NCBI GenBank assembly: GCA_022984795.1
Contig: JALIHJ010000036.1
Coordinates: 186,001-250,000 of the forward strand
Length of the DNA: 64,000 bases
Reading direction: 5' to 3'
DNA from: Fabrea salina
Taxonomy: Eukaryota; Ciliophora; Heterotrichea; Heterotrichida; Fabreidae
The notes under the pieces were generated by a model, which saw only the letters and a list, made by a program, of their open reading frames with translations, was not told the origin of the DNA and made no database searches. Position numbers and translations under genes: made by a program. Shown in pieces: positions 35,401-44,741 of the stretch. Within the stretch, counting starts at the first letter, position 1, and each line of letters starts with the position of its first letter.

Positions 35401-37005
35401 TTAAAAATTAGATGCATGCAGTAGTTTATTTTTGTAACCCTCAGAAGCACTTATTACTGAGTCAGGCATTCCTGCTAGTTTGGCTATTTCAATTCCGTAA
35501 CTAGCGTCCATCGGACCTTCTTCTACCTTGTACATCATGGTCAGTCCGTTTTGAAAACTAACATCAGTGTGGAAGTTCGAAACTCTGGGGTGCTTAAGTT
35601 CAGTTAACTCACTGAAGTGGGTAGCAAAAAGAGTGTAAGTGCCTCTGTTTGCAAGTTCTTCAGCAATGGCCCAAGCAATCCCTATTCCTTCACTAGTAGT
35701 GGTGCCTCTGCCTAGCTCGTCCAAAATAACAAGGGAGTTCCCAGTGGCTTTTTCCAGCATAGAACTCACCTCAAGCATTTCTTTCATGAAAGTAGAAACT
35801 CCCTTAACCTGGATGTCCCCTGCACCTACTCTTGCCACTACGCTGTCCAGCAAAACTACTTCAGCTACTTCACAGGGCACCATACTTCCCATATGGGCTA
35901 ATATCACAGTGATTGCTACCTGCTTTAGGTAAGTGCTTTTTCCTCCCATGTTGGGGCCTGTAATCATCATGAGAGTTTTGGAGTCCAGTTGGCAGTTGTT
36001 TGGCACACAAGACCCTTGGGCTTCCAAAACAGGATGTCTGCAGCCTTTTAGGTAAATTCTTTCAGTAAACTTAGGCCGAGTGTACTCCATAGGCGCTGTT
36101 TGTGCAGAGTGTGCCAAAGACACTATACAGTCTACGTGGGAAAAAAGAGTTTCCATTTGCTCCAAAAGAGGACTGTAGGACCCCACCAAGTCAATAACCT
36201 TAGTTACTAAGCCTGCTTGTCCTTCTTGGTACCTTTTCAAAGCCTGGGACTTAGCCCTAGAGAAGTTCTTTAAGTCTGGACAGTTAATAGTGGAAGTTTT
36301 TTGCCTGTGAGTCACAACAACTACTGGCAGAGAAGGGTTACTGAGTTTTGCATTGTATATTTCAGTTTTGCTTCCTTCGAAAAGATACAGATGTGTTAAA
36401 GAGTCCACGAGTTTAAGTTCTTTAGACAGTTGCATTTCCATTGAGAGTGACTGCCTGAGTTCTTCAATCTGTTGGTCGTACTCTTTGATTTGGTTGTCGA
36501 TTTCCAAAAGTTCTTCGTCAAAGTTAGGGTTGACTCTGTAAGTTTTGTCTTTTTTGAAAGACTCAAAGTCAATGGCCCTTTGCACAAGTTCTTTGAGCTT
36601 CAAAAGGTTTTTGGCAGCAGAACTGAGTTCCTGGCTGTAAAACTGGTGTCCTTCTAGGATTTCGTTGACTTCGAGAGCCACACTTGCAAAGTAAAAACAA
36701 GCTGCGCAGTCTTCTAGTCTTCCCTTTCCTTCGCTGAACTTGCTCTTCAACTTGCTTAAGTCAGGCAACTTGCTTAATGCACTTCCTAATTCTGTCCTAA
36801 CGACTGCAGATTCCTTGAAGTATTCAACTTGGTCTAGCCGTTCCTCTATTTCTTGGAGGTTCCTCAGGGGTTTTCTAAGCCACTCTTCAAGCAACTTTTT
36901 GCCTCCAGAGGTTTTGCAGTGGTTGAGCAACTTAAACAAAGCTCCTTCTGAGTTGCCAAAGAGTTCCAAGGACTTAGCGCAGTCATCGATGTCTAGGTGC
37001 TCCAT
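35401..37005 (-). CDS. MutS homologue, MSH2-like, lacking N-terminal domains
   Basis: 534 residues. It begins directly in the MutS lever region (LDIDDCAKSLELFGNSEGAL, LNHCKTSGGKKLLEEWL, RIEERL-type IEERLDQVEYF). The complete ATPase follows: Walker A GPNMGGKSTYLK, LLDSVVARVGAGD, QVKGVSTFMKEM, Walker B VILDELGRGTTTSEGIG and ATHFSELT. The order is MSH2-like. Full MSH2 is about 930 residues; domains I-II (mismatch contact and connector, roughly the first 300) are absent. The upstream gene ends only 33 bp away, so there is no room for them. It may be an MSH paralogue without mismatch recognition or a regulatory form. Confidence 0.88.
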   Translation of the reverse strand: MEHLDIDDCAKSLELFGNSEGALFKLLNHCKTSGGKKLLEEWLRKPLRNLQEIEERLDQVEYFKESAVVRTELGSALSKLPDLSKLKSKFSEGKGRLEDCAACFYFASVALEVNEILEGHQFYSQELSSAAKNLLKLKELVQRAIDFESFKKDKTYRVNPNFDEELLEIDNQIKEYDQQIEELRQSLSMEMQLSKELKLVDSLTHLYLFEGSKTEIYNAKLSNPSLPVVVVTHRQKTSTINCPDLKNFSRAKSQALKRYQEGQAGLVTKVIDLVGSYSPLLEQMETLFSHVDCIVSLAHSAQTAPMEYTRPKFTERIYLKGCRHPVLEAQGSCVPNNCQLDSKTLMMITGPNMGGKSTYLKQVAITVILAHMGSMVPCEVAEVVLLDSVVARVGAGDIQVKGVSTFMKEMLEVSSMLEKATGNSLVILDELGRGTTTSEGIGIAWAIAEELANRGTYTLFATHFSELTELKHPRVSNFHTDVSFQNGLTMMYKVEEGPMDASYGIEIAKLAGMPDSVISASEGYKNKLLHASNF

Positions 37006-37038
37006 TCCCGCCTAAATTATCATGGAGATTAATTAGAA

Positions 37039-37830
37039 TTAGTACAAGGTAGAGATGATTTTGTTCAAAAGAATTGGAGCGTCTTCTTTGTCGATGTTTA
37101 TTTCGCTTAAAAGGAACTGAGGAATCTTTTCTTTAGGCACTGTGTGACTTACCAATTCGTAGTCGAAGGTGCTTTCGATGCTTCTCAGAACAAAAACAAA
37201 TTCTTCTTGGAGCCAACTCACTCTGATTCTGAAACTAGAGGTGCCTTCTTGCGTTACTTCTATTCCACTTAAAAGTTTGTAGAACTCTATAAGTTTGGAG
37301 TTAGTGCTTATGGAGTAGTTAAGTTCTTCTTGGTGCTTTTCTTTGTCCCTAGTTACTTTTTTGATTTCGTACTTAAGTGCAGACTTCCTTTGGTCTATTT
37401 CAGCTTTGACTTTGTCGCAGTGGTCTTGCCTTTGTTTAGCTTCAGTTTCTAACTTGTGGAGTTTTTTAAGCAGTTCTTGTTTCTTAGCGTTCTGCACTTC
37501 GTATCTGTAGTTAAGGTCCTCCACGAACTTATTGATCACTAGCGAGTCTTTTTTGCCTTCTAAGTTCCTAGTTACGTTTTTCACTGAGTTGGCAAAGTTG
37601 TCTATGCTGGTTTCTTCAAGTTTTACAAGTTTTGCTTTGCAGTGTTTGTGTTCGTTTAGTATCGCATTTAAGTTCGGAAGGTTTGAAGGAGTGGCTTTTG
37701 ACTCGTTTGAGGGAACTTCGGAGTTCTTTGGAGTGGGAATGGTGGAAACGGGTTTTTCTGAGTTGGACTTTAAGCGTTTGTCCTGGTCGTGCACGTTAAT
37801 GCTTCGCTTGTTCACACGCGGGTTTTCCAT
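37039..37830 (-). CDS. coiled-coil protein with RWD-like C-terminus (Csm1/kinetochore-like)
   Basis: 263 residues. A basic low-complexity start (NKRSINVHDQDKRLK) is followed by coiled coil from about 60 to 175. The C-terminal 90 residues (LIEFYKLLSGIEVTQEG, FRIRVSWLQEEFVFVL, PQFLLSEINIDKEDAPILL) resemble the RWD-type domain of Csm1/Pcs1 and Spc24/25 kinetochore proteins. That family pattern (FYKLLTG-type start, beta strands, LP-L-E-I then terminal helix) is matched by eye only. A chromosome-segregation role is inferred. Confidence 0.6.
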   Translation of the reverse strand: MENPRVNKRSINVHDQDKRLKSNSEKPVSTIPTPKNSEVPSNESKATPSNLPNLNAILNEHKHCKAKLVKLEETSIDNFANSVKNVTRNLEGKKDSLVINKFVEDLNYRYEVQNAKKQELLKKLHKLETEAKQRQDHCDKVKAEIDQRKSALKYEIKKVTRDKEKHQEELNYSISTNSKLIEFYKLLSGIEVTQEGTSSFRIRVSWLQEEFVFVLRSIESTFDYELVSHTVPKEKIPQFLLSEINIDKEDAPILLNKIISTLY

Positions 37831-37840
37831 TTTGAATTAA

Positions 37841-39061
37841 TTAATCCAAAGCCATCTCGTCGTGGGCTCTGTAGTTTTCCTTAGAAAACAAAGGGTTCAC
37901 GGTATTATGCAGCGGGTTGACTGTGTAGTTGGAAATTGTCGGCGAAACAGGCTGCACATTTTCTTTGATTAGGTTCACTACTCTTTCAGTGCTGGTCCTC
38001 AAGTACTCCCTGGAGTTCTGGTTTTCCATGTTGCTTATTGGAGGTGAAATCGTGAAGTCAGGACCGTAGTACCCTCTGTAGTTGTCCCACTCCGGAATCA
38101 AGGGGTCCATTCTCTGCCCTGTGATTATTGAAGTTTCGTAGGCCCAGCACCTAGCTACGTTCCGCAAAGTGTAGCCTCCTCCCCCCAAAAACAAAATAGG
38201 GACTCCGTACTGCTTCATGAACTCCACACACTCTCCGTGGCCCCTAACTGACAAGTTGAAGCATCCTAGTCTGTCTCCTGAAAGAGAGTCTGCTCCGCAT
38301 TGCATCACTACAGCTTGGGGTTGGTAGTGGTCCATCACAGCAGACATAACTGGTTTGAAGATAGTTCTGAAGTTCTCGTCGTCCATTCCTTCTGCAAGTG
38401 GAAAGTTCACGCTGTACCCGTGGCCCCTTCCGTAGCCTGTGTCTGTGAAGTAGCCAGTGTCTGGAAAGTAATTTCCAAATTTATGGAAGGAGCATGTCAT
38501 AACCCTGTCAGTGGTGTAAAAGGCCTCTTCTACTCCGTCTCCGTGGTGAATGTCTATATCTAAGTAAAGAACTCTGTAGTACTTCTTCAGAAGTTCCAGT
38601 ATGCCCAACACACAATCGTTGATGTAACAGAACCCAGAAGCTTCTCCCTCTTTAGCGTGGTGGAAACCCCCTGACCAGTTTATTGCTAGGTCGTGACTGG
38701 CTTCGTTGATTGCAGTTGCTCCTATGATGCTTCCTGAAGTGGTTTTTTTGCAGTAATCCCAAAGTCCATCAAACACCGGGCAGTCCTCGCCCATGTTAAA
38801 CCCAACGAATAAATCAGTATAGTCACTCATGTTTCCAGGACTCACAGTTTTCAGAAAGTCGATGTAGTCCTCAGTGTGGAAATCAACCAAAGCATCTTCA
38901 ACTTTGCAGGGGTGGTTGTAATTCCTAGCATCCAGTCTGTCTAAAACTCCGTAAGATTCAAGCAAAGAATTAGCCATGCGGACTCTGTGGGGTTTCATAG
39001 GGTGTCCGTTCCCGTACATGTAGTTGCCAACGTCCTCGTCGTAGTAATATAACACTTTCAT
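37841..39061 (-). CDS. HDAC1: class I histone deacetylase
   Basis: 406 residues from ATG 39061 (MKVLYYYDEDVGNYMYG). A longer frame reaching upstream overlaps the VOC gene and is not used. Active-site elements are GGFHHAKEGEASGFCYIND (His pair), the zinc ligands in YLDIDIHHGDG, and the catalytic Tyr in LFLGGGGYTLRNVARCW. The RPD3/HDAC1-2 core is full length; the C-terminal tail is short. It removes acetyl groups from histone lysines in the nucleus. It starts 4 bp after the stop of the VOC gene. Confidence 0.96.
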   Translation of the reverse strand: MKVLYYYDEDVGNYMYGNGHPMKPHRVRMANSLLESYGVLDRLDARNYNHPCKVEDALVDFHTEDYIDFLKTVSPGNMSDYTDLFVGFNMGEDCPVFDGLWDYCKKTTSGSIIGATAINEASHDLAINWSGGFHHAKEGEASGFCYINDCVLGILELLKKYYRVLYLDIDIHHGDGVEEAFYTTDRVMTCSFHKFGNYFPDTGYFTDTGYGRGHGYSVNFPLAEGMDDENFRTIFKPVMSAVMDHYQPQAVVMQCGADSLSGDRLGCFNLSVRGHGECVEFMKQYGVPILFLGGGGYTLRNVARCWAYETSIITGQRMDPLIPEWDNYRGYYGPDFTISPPISNMENQNSREYLRTSTERVVNLIKENVQPVSPTISNYTVNPLHNTVNPLFSKENYRAHDEMALD

Positions 39062-39065
39062 TTTA

Positions 39066-39491
39066 TTATATTTTAAGCTTTTGGAAGAGTCTTTGAATTT
39101 CTTGTGTGGCAGGGTCTTCTTCAGGGGTTTCTGGGGCTTCACTTTTTTCTTCTTCTTTTTCTTTCAAAACCAGAGAAAACCCGTCGGGCACTCTTAAGTA
39201 AACCAACTTCTTAGACTCCAACTCCTTAACTTCGCCGTCTTGAGTGGCACCGTACTTCTTCAGAGACTCCAGTTTCTGGGGAAAGTCCTCGCACTCCCAC
39301 ACCAACACAGGGTTGAAGGCACAGTAAGTCAGTCCTAGTGAAGGAGCCTTGCTCAACAGCAGATAGTTCCCTCTTTGGTCTTCCAACTGAGCAAAGGTGT
39401 CGCTCATGTGCTTGCACTTCATACCAAGGGCTTCGGTGTAGAAACCTAGACTCTTAACAACATTAGAAGTCATAACCATAACTCCCTTCAT
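39066..39491 (-). CDS. VOC (glyoxalase-like) domain protein
   Basis: 141 residues. One vicinal-oxygen-chelate fold (VMTSNVVKSLGFYTEALGMK, then YLLLSKAPS and LVYLRVPDGFSLVLKE) and an acidic tail (KEKEEEKSEAPETPEEDP). The start MVMTSNV-KSLGFY fits the bleomycin-resistance/glyoxalase superfamily. The metal-ligand set is incomplete to my eye (no clear His near the start), so it may not be a true glyoxalase I. Gaps to its neighbours are 4 and 7 bp. Confidence 0.78.
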   Translation of the reverse strand: MKGVMVMTSNVVKSLGFYTEALGMKCKHMSDTFAQLEDQRGNYLLLSKAPSLGLTYCAFNPVLVWECEDFPQKLESLKKYGATQDGEVKELESKKLVYLRVPDGFSLVLKEKEEEKSEAPETPEEDPATQEIQRLFQKLKI

Positions 39492-39498
39492 TTATTTA

Positions 39499-41430
39499 TT
39501 AGCAGCACCCACAACTTTTGGACTCCTTGTCCCTTTCTTTGTCTAAGAAACTCTTCAGTTGTTCAGGTGCGTGTTGTGGAGGACGTGAGTTCTTGCTACA
39601 GAGTTCTTCGTCCAACAAGAAGCAGTGCAAAATAGTATCTACTGCCATTCCATACAAACTCATGAAGAGAGAAGCTATCACGTAAGCCAGCAGCAAAAAC
39701 ACTATTGAGGGGAACAAGGGTGAGTTCAATTCGTCTTCGTAAAGACTAGACCGAGTAATGATCAAGTAACCGCAGTAGGTACTTGCAAGAGCTATTTGCC
39801 ACTTTCCCAAAAATATAAACACATTGCCTATTGCTCCTAGAGTCATAAAACGACCTGCATTGCGCAAAATCAAAAAGAAAGCATCTCTAGCTGCTCCACA
39901 GAAACTACTAGAGTTTATGGCAATCTGGATAAAGGCGTTTCTGTTCATAAACTTAATGAAGCGTTCAAAGCAGTGAATGTAGCAGGTCATGCACCTCAAA
40001 AGCCACTTAATGATGATGTTTGCTTCATCCATTCCTTGTGTTTTCATTTTGTTCTTCACGTACTCAAAAGCGTACTTGATGGTCCACACTATTGCTAGTA
40101 TCAAAGACCCAAAGGCCAAAGAGCCCATGTGGTACCTCACTGCCCACCAAAACGGTCTGGACACAGGTCTCTGGGCCCCTGAATCAGACCCCTTTGAAAA
40201 GTACCAAATCGCCACTGAACCAGCAAGCACAAATTGTTCCAAAGCAATGATGAAAGCATTTACCCACAAAATGCCCCAGAACTCCAAGTAAAAAATGTTT
40301 CTAGTGGTGTTGTCCCACTCCACACTTGCAATGGTGTCGCCTTGTTCTTCCTGGACAATTTCTCCTGACGAGTAGATGTACAAGCAGGCTAAGGACCAGT
40401 AAATGTAAAGCACCACTGTCAGCACAAGCATTCCTGGGGCCACAAACAAAGCATACCACACGTCCTTGATGTAGATAGTTGCTGCCTTCATAATAGCCAC
40501 TGCCAGCCTGATCCTGTTGCACATAAACAGCACATAAATCACAAAAATAGCTGTTAAGGCGTAGAAAATGTAAGCAAACACCTCAAGGGAGTCCCTGGTG
40601 TCTTCCTGGTTTTCTTCTTGGTACAAGTTTTCAGAGGACCAGTGACAGAATATTGCCAAAAGAAGCAGAGTTGCAGCTGTCAGCAAAATACTCAGCCACA
40701 CCATAAGTCCTACAAAGTACCGCATAACTACCATGTACAGTATTGCAAACCCTAGTGCCATTCCTGCAACCATAAAAATAGCTGCCCATGCTGTGTACAC
40801 GTCTCCTATCCACTTTTGCAGTTCCTCAACGTCGATCTCCCCCATTACCTCTTCGTAAGAGTCTTTAACCCAGCCAACAGAATCTGAGTCAGGCAAGCAG
40901 AGACGTGACAAGTAGCCTTTGCTGGGGTAAACTCCCTTGATGTAACCGTAAACAGGGTGGGGGTCATTAAAGACCTCTTCCCACCTCAGATTGCAGTCTT
41001 TGAAAGTATCGTTGGGGTAGCACTCCACCGTGTCGTCATAGCTTTCAGGACAACTCTTGACACACACTGAGTAGTCTAGGTAGCCAACTATGGGGAAAGG
41101 AAAATACAAGTAGGAGTAGTCCTCAGCATCTCCTGCTGGCAAGCCGCACTGATTACCACTGATGTCGTAGGGGTAAGTCAAGAGCTGAGGGTTTCCGTTT
41201 CCGAATCCCCAAAAGCCGCACGCGAACCAAACTACTATGAAAGTTGAGAAGATTATGCAGCAAATGAAGTCCGTGCATTTGCGGTTTTCCACAGGACCGT
41301 CTGCAAGTTTATCGTCAAGAGGTTCACCCTTGTACTCAGGGTCTAGGTACTTTGACTTTTTGTTGGGTGCTTCTTCCTTTCCAGTAGTTTTCTTTTCCTT
41401 GCCTTCGTTTGGATGGACGTTTACGCTCAT
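39499..41430 (-). CDS. choline transporter-like protein (SLC44/CTL)
   Basis: 643 residues. After a hydrophilic N-terminus there is TM1 (CCIIFSTFIVVWFACGFWGFG), a large Cys-containing extracellular loop (NQCGLPAGDAEDYSYLYFP, CVKSCPES, CYPNDTFKDCNLRW), then about nine more TM helices. The CTL core is in the second half, including MTCYIHCFERFIKFMNRNAF and IQIAINSSSFCGAARDAFFL. It ends in a Lys/Cys tail (KESKSCGCC) that may be lipidated. CTLs move choline or ethanolamine across the plasma or organelle membrane. Confidence 0.94.
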   Translation of the reverse strand: MSVNVHPNEGKEKKTTGKEEAPNKKSKYLDPEYKGEPLDDKLADGPVENRKCTDFICCIIFSTFIVVWFACGFWGFGNGNPQLLTYPYDISGNQCGLPAGDAEDYSYLYFPFPIVGYLDYSVCVKSCPESYDDTVECYPNDTFKDCNLRWEEVFNDPHPVYGYIKGVYPSKGYLSRLCLPDSDSVGWVKDSYEEVMGEIDVEELQKWIGDVYTAWAAIFMVAGMALGFAILYMVVMRYFVGLMVWLSILLTAATLLLLAIFCHWSSENLYQEENQEDTRDSLEVFAYIFYALTAIFVIYVLFMCNRIRLAVAIMKAATIYIKDVWYALFVAPGMLVLTVVLYIYWSLACLYIYSSGEIVQEEQGDTIASVEWDNTTRNIFYLEFWGILWVNAFIIALEQFVLAGSVAIWYFSKGSDSGAQRPVSRPFWWAVRYHMGSLAFGSLILAIVWTIKYAFEYVKNKMKTQGMDEANIIIKWLLRCMTCYIHCFERFIKFMNRNAFIQIAINSSSFCGAARDAFFLILRNAGRFMTLGAIGNVFIFLGKWQIALASTYCGYLIITRSSLYEDELNSPLFPSIVFLLLAYVIASLFMSLYGMAVDTILHCFLLDEELCSKNSRPPQHAPEQLKSFLDKERDKESKSCGCC

Positions 41431-41468
41431 ACTTATAACTGTAAATGGCCCAAAGCATTTACTTAAAC

Positions 41469-42263
41469 TTAACCAATTACAGCTTTAATGTCTTGGATGC
41501 TTAAAGGGTCGCTTTGGATAGTTAAACCGCCTTCTGGGTTGCGGTTCCTAATAGCAGTTTCCACTACCTTTCTGATTTCGCTGCAGCCAACTTGTGAAAG
41601 GACCTTGGCTGAGTGTTTGGCGCTTATCCACTTACAAAACTTCTTTTTACCTTTTGTGAGGAAGTTAGCTTCTCGGCACTTGGAAAATTCTTGGTACTCC
41701 TCTGGACTCATGTTCCGAGTCCTTAGTTCATTGAACTCCAAGCGTTCAATGTCTGAGATTTCTTCAAGGGTTTCTTCTTCTGACTCAAACTCAAGTCCTT
41801 CCTGCAGTTTAAGTTTAAAGTTTTTGGCCTTTTTGATTTTACTTATAATGGGCTTGTGCACCTGCGTTAGTTGGGACTTAGACAAGTCAGAGTACTTCTG
41901 AAGTATGCTTCTCACGTGCTTCGCAAGTACTTCAGCTGTACTTCGGTAGTTGTTGACTAAATCCCCTGCTGACACCATGATTTTCCTGGTTATTTCCACA
42001 AAGTCGTCTTTGCGTTCGCGTTTCACAGGGACTTCCGAAGACACTTTGTATCTAGAGTGAATTGAAGCAGTTTTGGAAATCCAGTCTGTAGAAGGAGGCA
42101 CTGAAAGCATTTTGTATATAGTTTGTTTTTGCTCTGCAGACAACTCAGAGGCTATTTTTTGCATTTCTGTGTCTGAGAGTGAAGCTAGTTCCTTTACTTC
42201 TTGGCCGGACAACTTGCAGCCTTTTTTCTTGATTCTGCTGATAAACCGCTTGGTTGCTTTCAT
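41469..42263 (-). CDS. SPT3-like transcription factor C-terminal domain protein
   Basis: 264 residues, basic and helical. The motif RNMSPEEYQEFSKCREANFL, then KKKFCKWI, near 190-215 resembles the SPT3/SUPT3H C-terminal block (EY...F..CR..SF...K..KF..W), followed by a helix QVGCSEIRKVVETAI. SPT3 is a SAGA coactivator subunit. I do not see a clear histone-fold pair in the N-terminal half, so it may share only this block. It begins the minus-strand run and diverges from anoctamin by 45 bp. Confidence 0.5.
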   Translation of the reverse strand: MKATKRFISRIKKKGCKLSGQEVKELASLSDTEMQKIASELSAEQKQTIYKMLSVPPSTDWISKTASIHSRYKVSSEVPVKRERKDDFVEITRKIMVSAGDLVNNYRSTAEVLAKHVRSILQKYSDLSKSQLTQVHKPIISKIKKAKNFKLKLQEGLEFESEEETLEEISDIERLEFNELRTRNMSPEEYQEFSKCREANFLTKGKKKFCKWISAKHSAKVLSQVGCSEIRKVVETAIRNRNPEGGLTIQSDPLSIQDIKAVIG

Positions 42264-42308
42264 ATTTATTAGTGATTTCTTAACCTAGTTAGGGAAGTTT
42301 CATATTTA

Positions 42309-44658
42309 ATGGGGAAAAGCAACTTACAACCTCTTTTAGAAAAAGCTCTGAGCAAAGACCCAGGAGACCAATTTGAAGAAGATTTTCAGTACATACTTGT
42401 GTTTCCCAATTGCTTTTCAACAGACACCTTAGAAAGCAAGTACCTCGACAAAGAAATTCCGCTCAGTGAATGCAAAAAGGTCTTTTTGGGGACTTTCAAA
42501 ATGATAGAGAGGCAAGAAACTCAGCAGCGTTCAATTTCTGTGCTTGACTTGGACAAAGAAGGCCTTGGCAAACTAGTCCAGCAAAGAGAAAACTGGATTA
42601 AAGAAGCCTGGACTGTATTCACCAGGAGACACCCTAACAAAACTACTCCTTACAGAGACTTTTTGGAGTTTGTGATAGAAACCTTTCTGAAGGTAATTCA
42701 GGAACACCTCCAGTTAGAAGTGAGGCTTTTCCTAAGCCGCGACCAAGATGAAATCTTTTGCAAATTGCGCGCAAGCGAAAAGAACCTTAAAATCCAGGCT
42801 GACCTTATAGACTACCTGTGCCAACTCCAAAGAATGCCCCAAGAACCCAAAACTTACTACTCAGAAGTTACTCCCTTCGGTCCGTTCGAAACCAACAAAA
42901 AGGTAGAAGGCCCTAACCAGCTACTTTCACAATACATTTACAACGAAGTAGAAAAGTACTTTAAAAAGTACAACAGCGAAGGCAAAAAAGTCAAAGACCC
43001 CGAACGAGCCTGGAAGCTTTTTTAGGTACAAAGACAAAATAAGACTGCTAATGTCTATGCTTAACAGTTCAGTTGACATGGGAGTTCTAATAGAAAACAA
43101 TATCATTACCAACGAATACCCTGTCCACGAACCCAAGCAACTACAAACTTTAGCTCAGTCCTGGGGAAGTTGGTTTAGGTTTTGGAAACTAGGCGACAGC
43201 AAAGCTCTGCGGAATTACTTCGGAGAGAAAATAGCAATGTACTTTGCTTGGCTGGAGTTCTTGATTTACTGGCTCTTTTTCCCAGCAGTTATTGGACTAG
43301 TTACCTTTATCCTGGAAAAGCACTTTGACGACCTCCAAGACACCTCTGACAGAATGAGTATATCTGAAATTGCAATTCTGGTGTTTTCTCTTTTGCTTTC
43401 AATTAGTTCTACTGTCCACGACCAACTCTGGTTGCGCAGGCAAAGCGAACTTTCTTGGAAGTGGGGAGTCCACAAACTCTCAGAGGTTGAACAGCAAAGA
43501 CCTTTTTACAAAGGAGAGTATGGCAAAGACCCCATCACAGGTCAGCGCAAAAAAATATCCAAAAGAGTTAAGTGCGAGCAGTTCAAAAGGCTCATTGGAA
43601 CAATCGTTTCAATACTATTTGTGGCGGCTGTGATTGTTATGGTAGGTGGCATTTTTTACTACAAGTCTGGTTTGGACCCCAATGGGTGGGGCAACCGGAT
43701 GTGTGCTCTTTTGAATGCCTTCCAAATCAAAATCATGAACTTCATATACCAAAAAGTAGCAGTGGCTTTAAACAACTGGGAAAACTACGAGTTCGACTCA
43801 CAGTACACAGATGCTTTGGTGTGGAAACTGTACTTGTTCCAGTTCATCAACAGTTACATTTCGCTCTTCTACATAGCCTTTTTCAAGAACTTTTTAGAGA
43901 CTTGCGAAAACAACGACTGCATGGACGAACTTTCAATTCAACTCAGCACAATCATTGTGACGAACTTTTGTCTGAACTTCGTTGAACTAGGTCTTCCTTG
44001 GTTGTCCCAAAAGTACCAAAACTGGAAAGAAGCCAAGAAAGTAGAGTTGTCCCAGAACACAGAACTCCGAGAAAGCATGAGCTTCACTGAAGCCCAAAGT
44101 AAGTTCTACCCTTACGAAACTCCTCTTGACGACTACATGGAAATAGTCATCACTTATGGCTACATAGTTATGTTTTCAGCAGCTTTTCCGCTGCTCCCTC
44201 TTTTGGCTCTTATAATGGGAGTAATTGAGTTCCGAGTGGACGCTTTTAAGCTGTGCAACCTCACAAAGCGCCCTGTTCCTTACCCTGCGAACTCCATCGG
44301 CAAGTGGCAAGGGATTACTAACAGTATTTCAGTTATTGGAGCTCTCACCAACACAGCTATTTTTATTTTCACAACTGACATTTTTGACTTTGCTTCAACT
44401 TCAGAAAAGTGGATAATGTTTATGGTCATAGAGCATGGACTTCTTTTGTTCAAGTTTTTAATTGACAAAAACATTCCTGATGTTCCCCGCAAGGTCACAA
44501 GAGGTTTAGCTTGGGGCGAAAGAATCGCAAATGAACGTTTGTACGGAAAAAGTTCTGAAGTAGACGAACGTAAAGAAAAAAGAAACCTTTACTTTGAACA
44601 GAACCAGGCTGAACCCATCATCTTTTCTCAAGATAAAATTCCAACTCAGAACTATTAA
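42309..44658 (+). CDS. anoctamin (TMEM16), frame interrupted by one base
   Basis: The cytosolic N-terminal domain runs from 42309 to 43025 and ends PERAWKLF with TAG. One base over, the protein continues RYKDKIRLLMSMLNSSVDMG, then NEYPVHEP (the YPLHDG-like block before the membrane), NYFGEKIAMYFAWLEF and about ten TM helices to 44658. Both parts belong to one anoctamin of about 782 residues. Anoctamins are calcium-activated chloride channels or lipid scramblases. No GT...AG segment of 15 or 16 nt can join the halves. Dropping one T of the T6 run (43018-43023) would. The second part contains the whole pore region and has its own ATG at 43051, but starting there would lose the N-terminal domain. 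Confidence 0.88.
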
Positions 44659-44741
44659 AGCACTTAAGTATGGTTTTTAACTTAGTTTCATAGGGAATAC
44701 CCCTAAATAACGATTCTACGCCTGGAATTCATATAGCTAAA

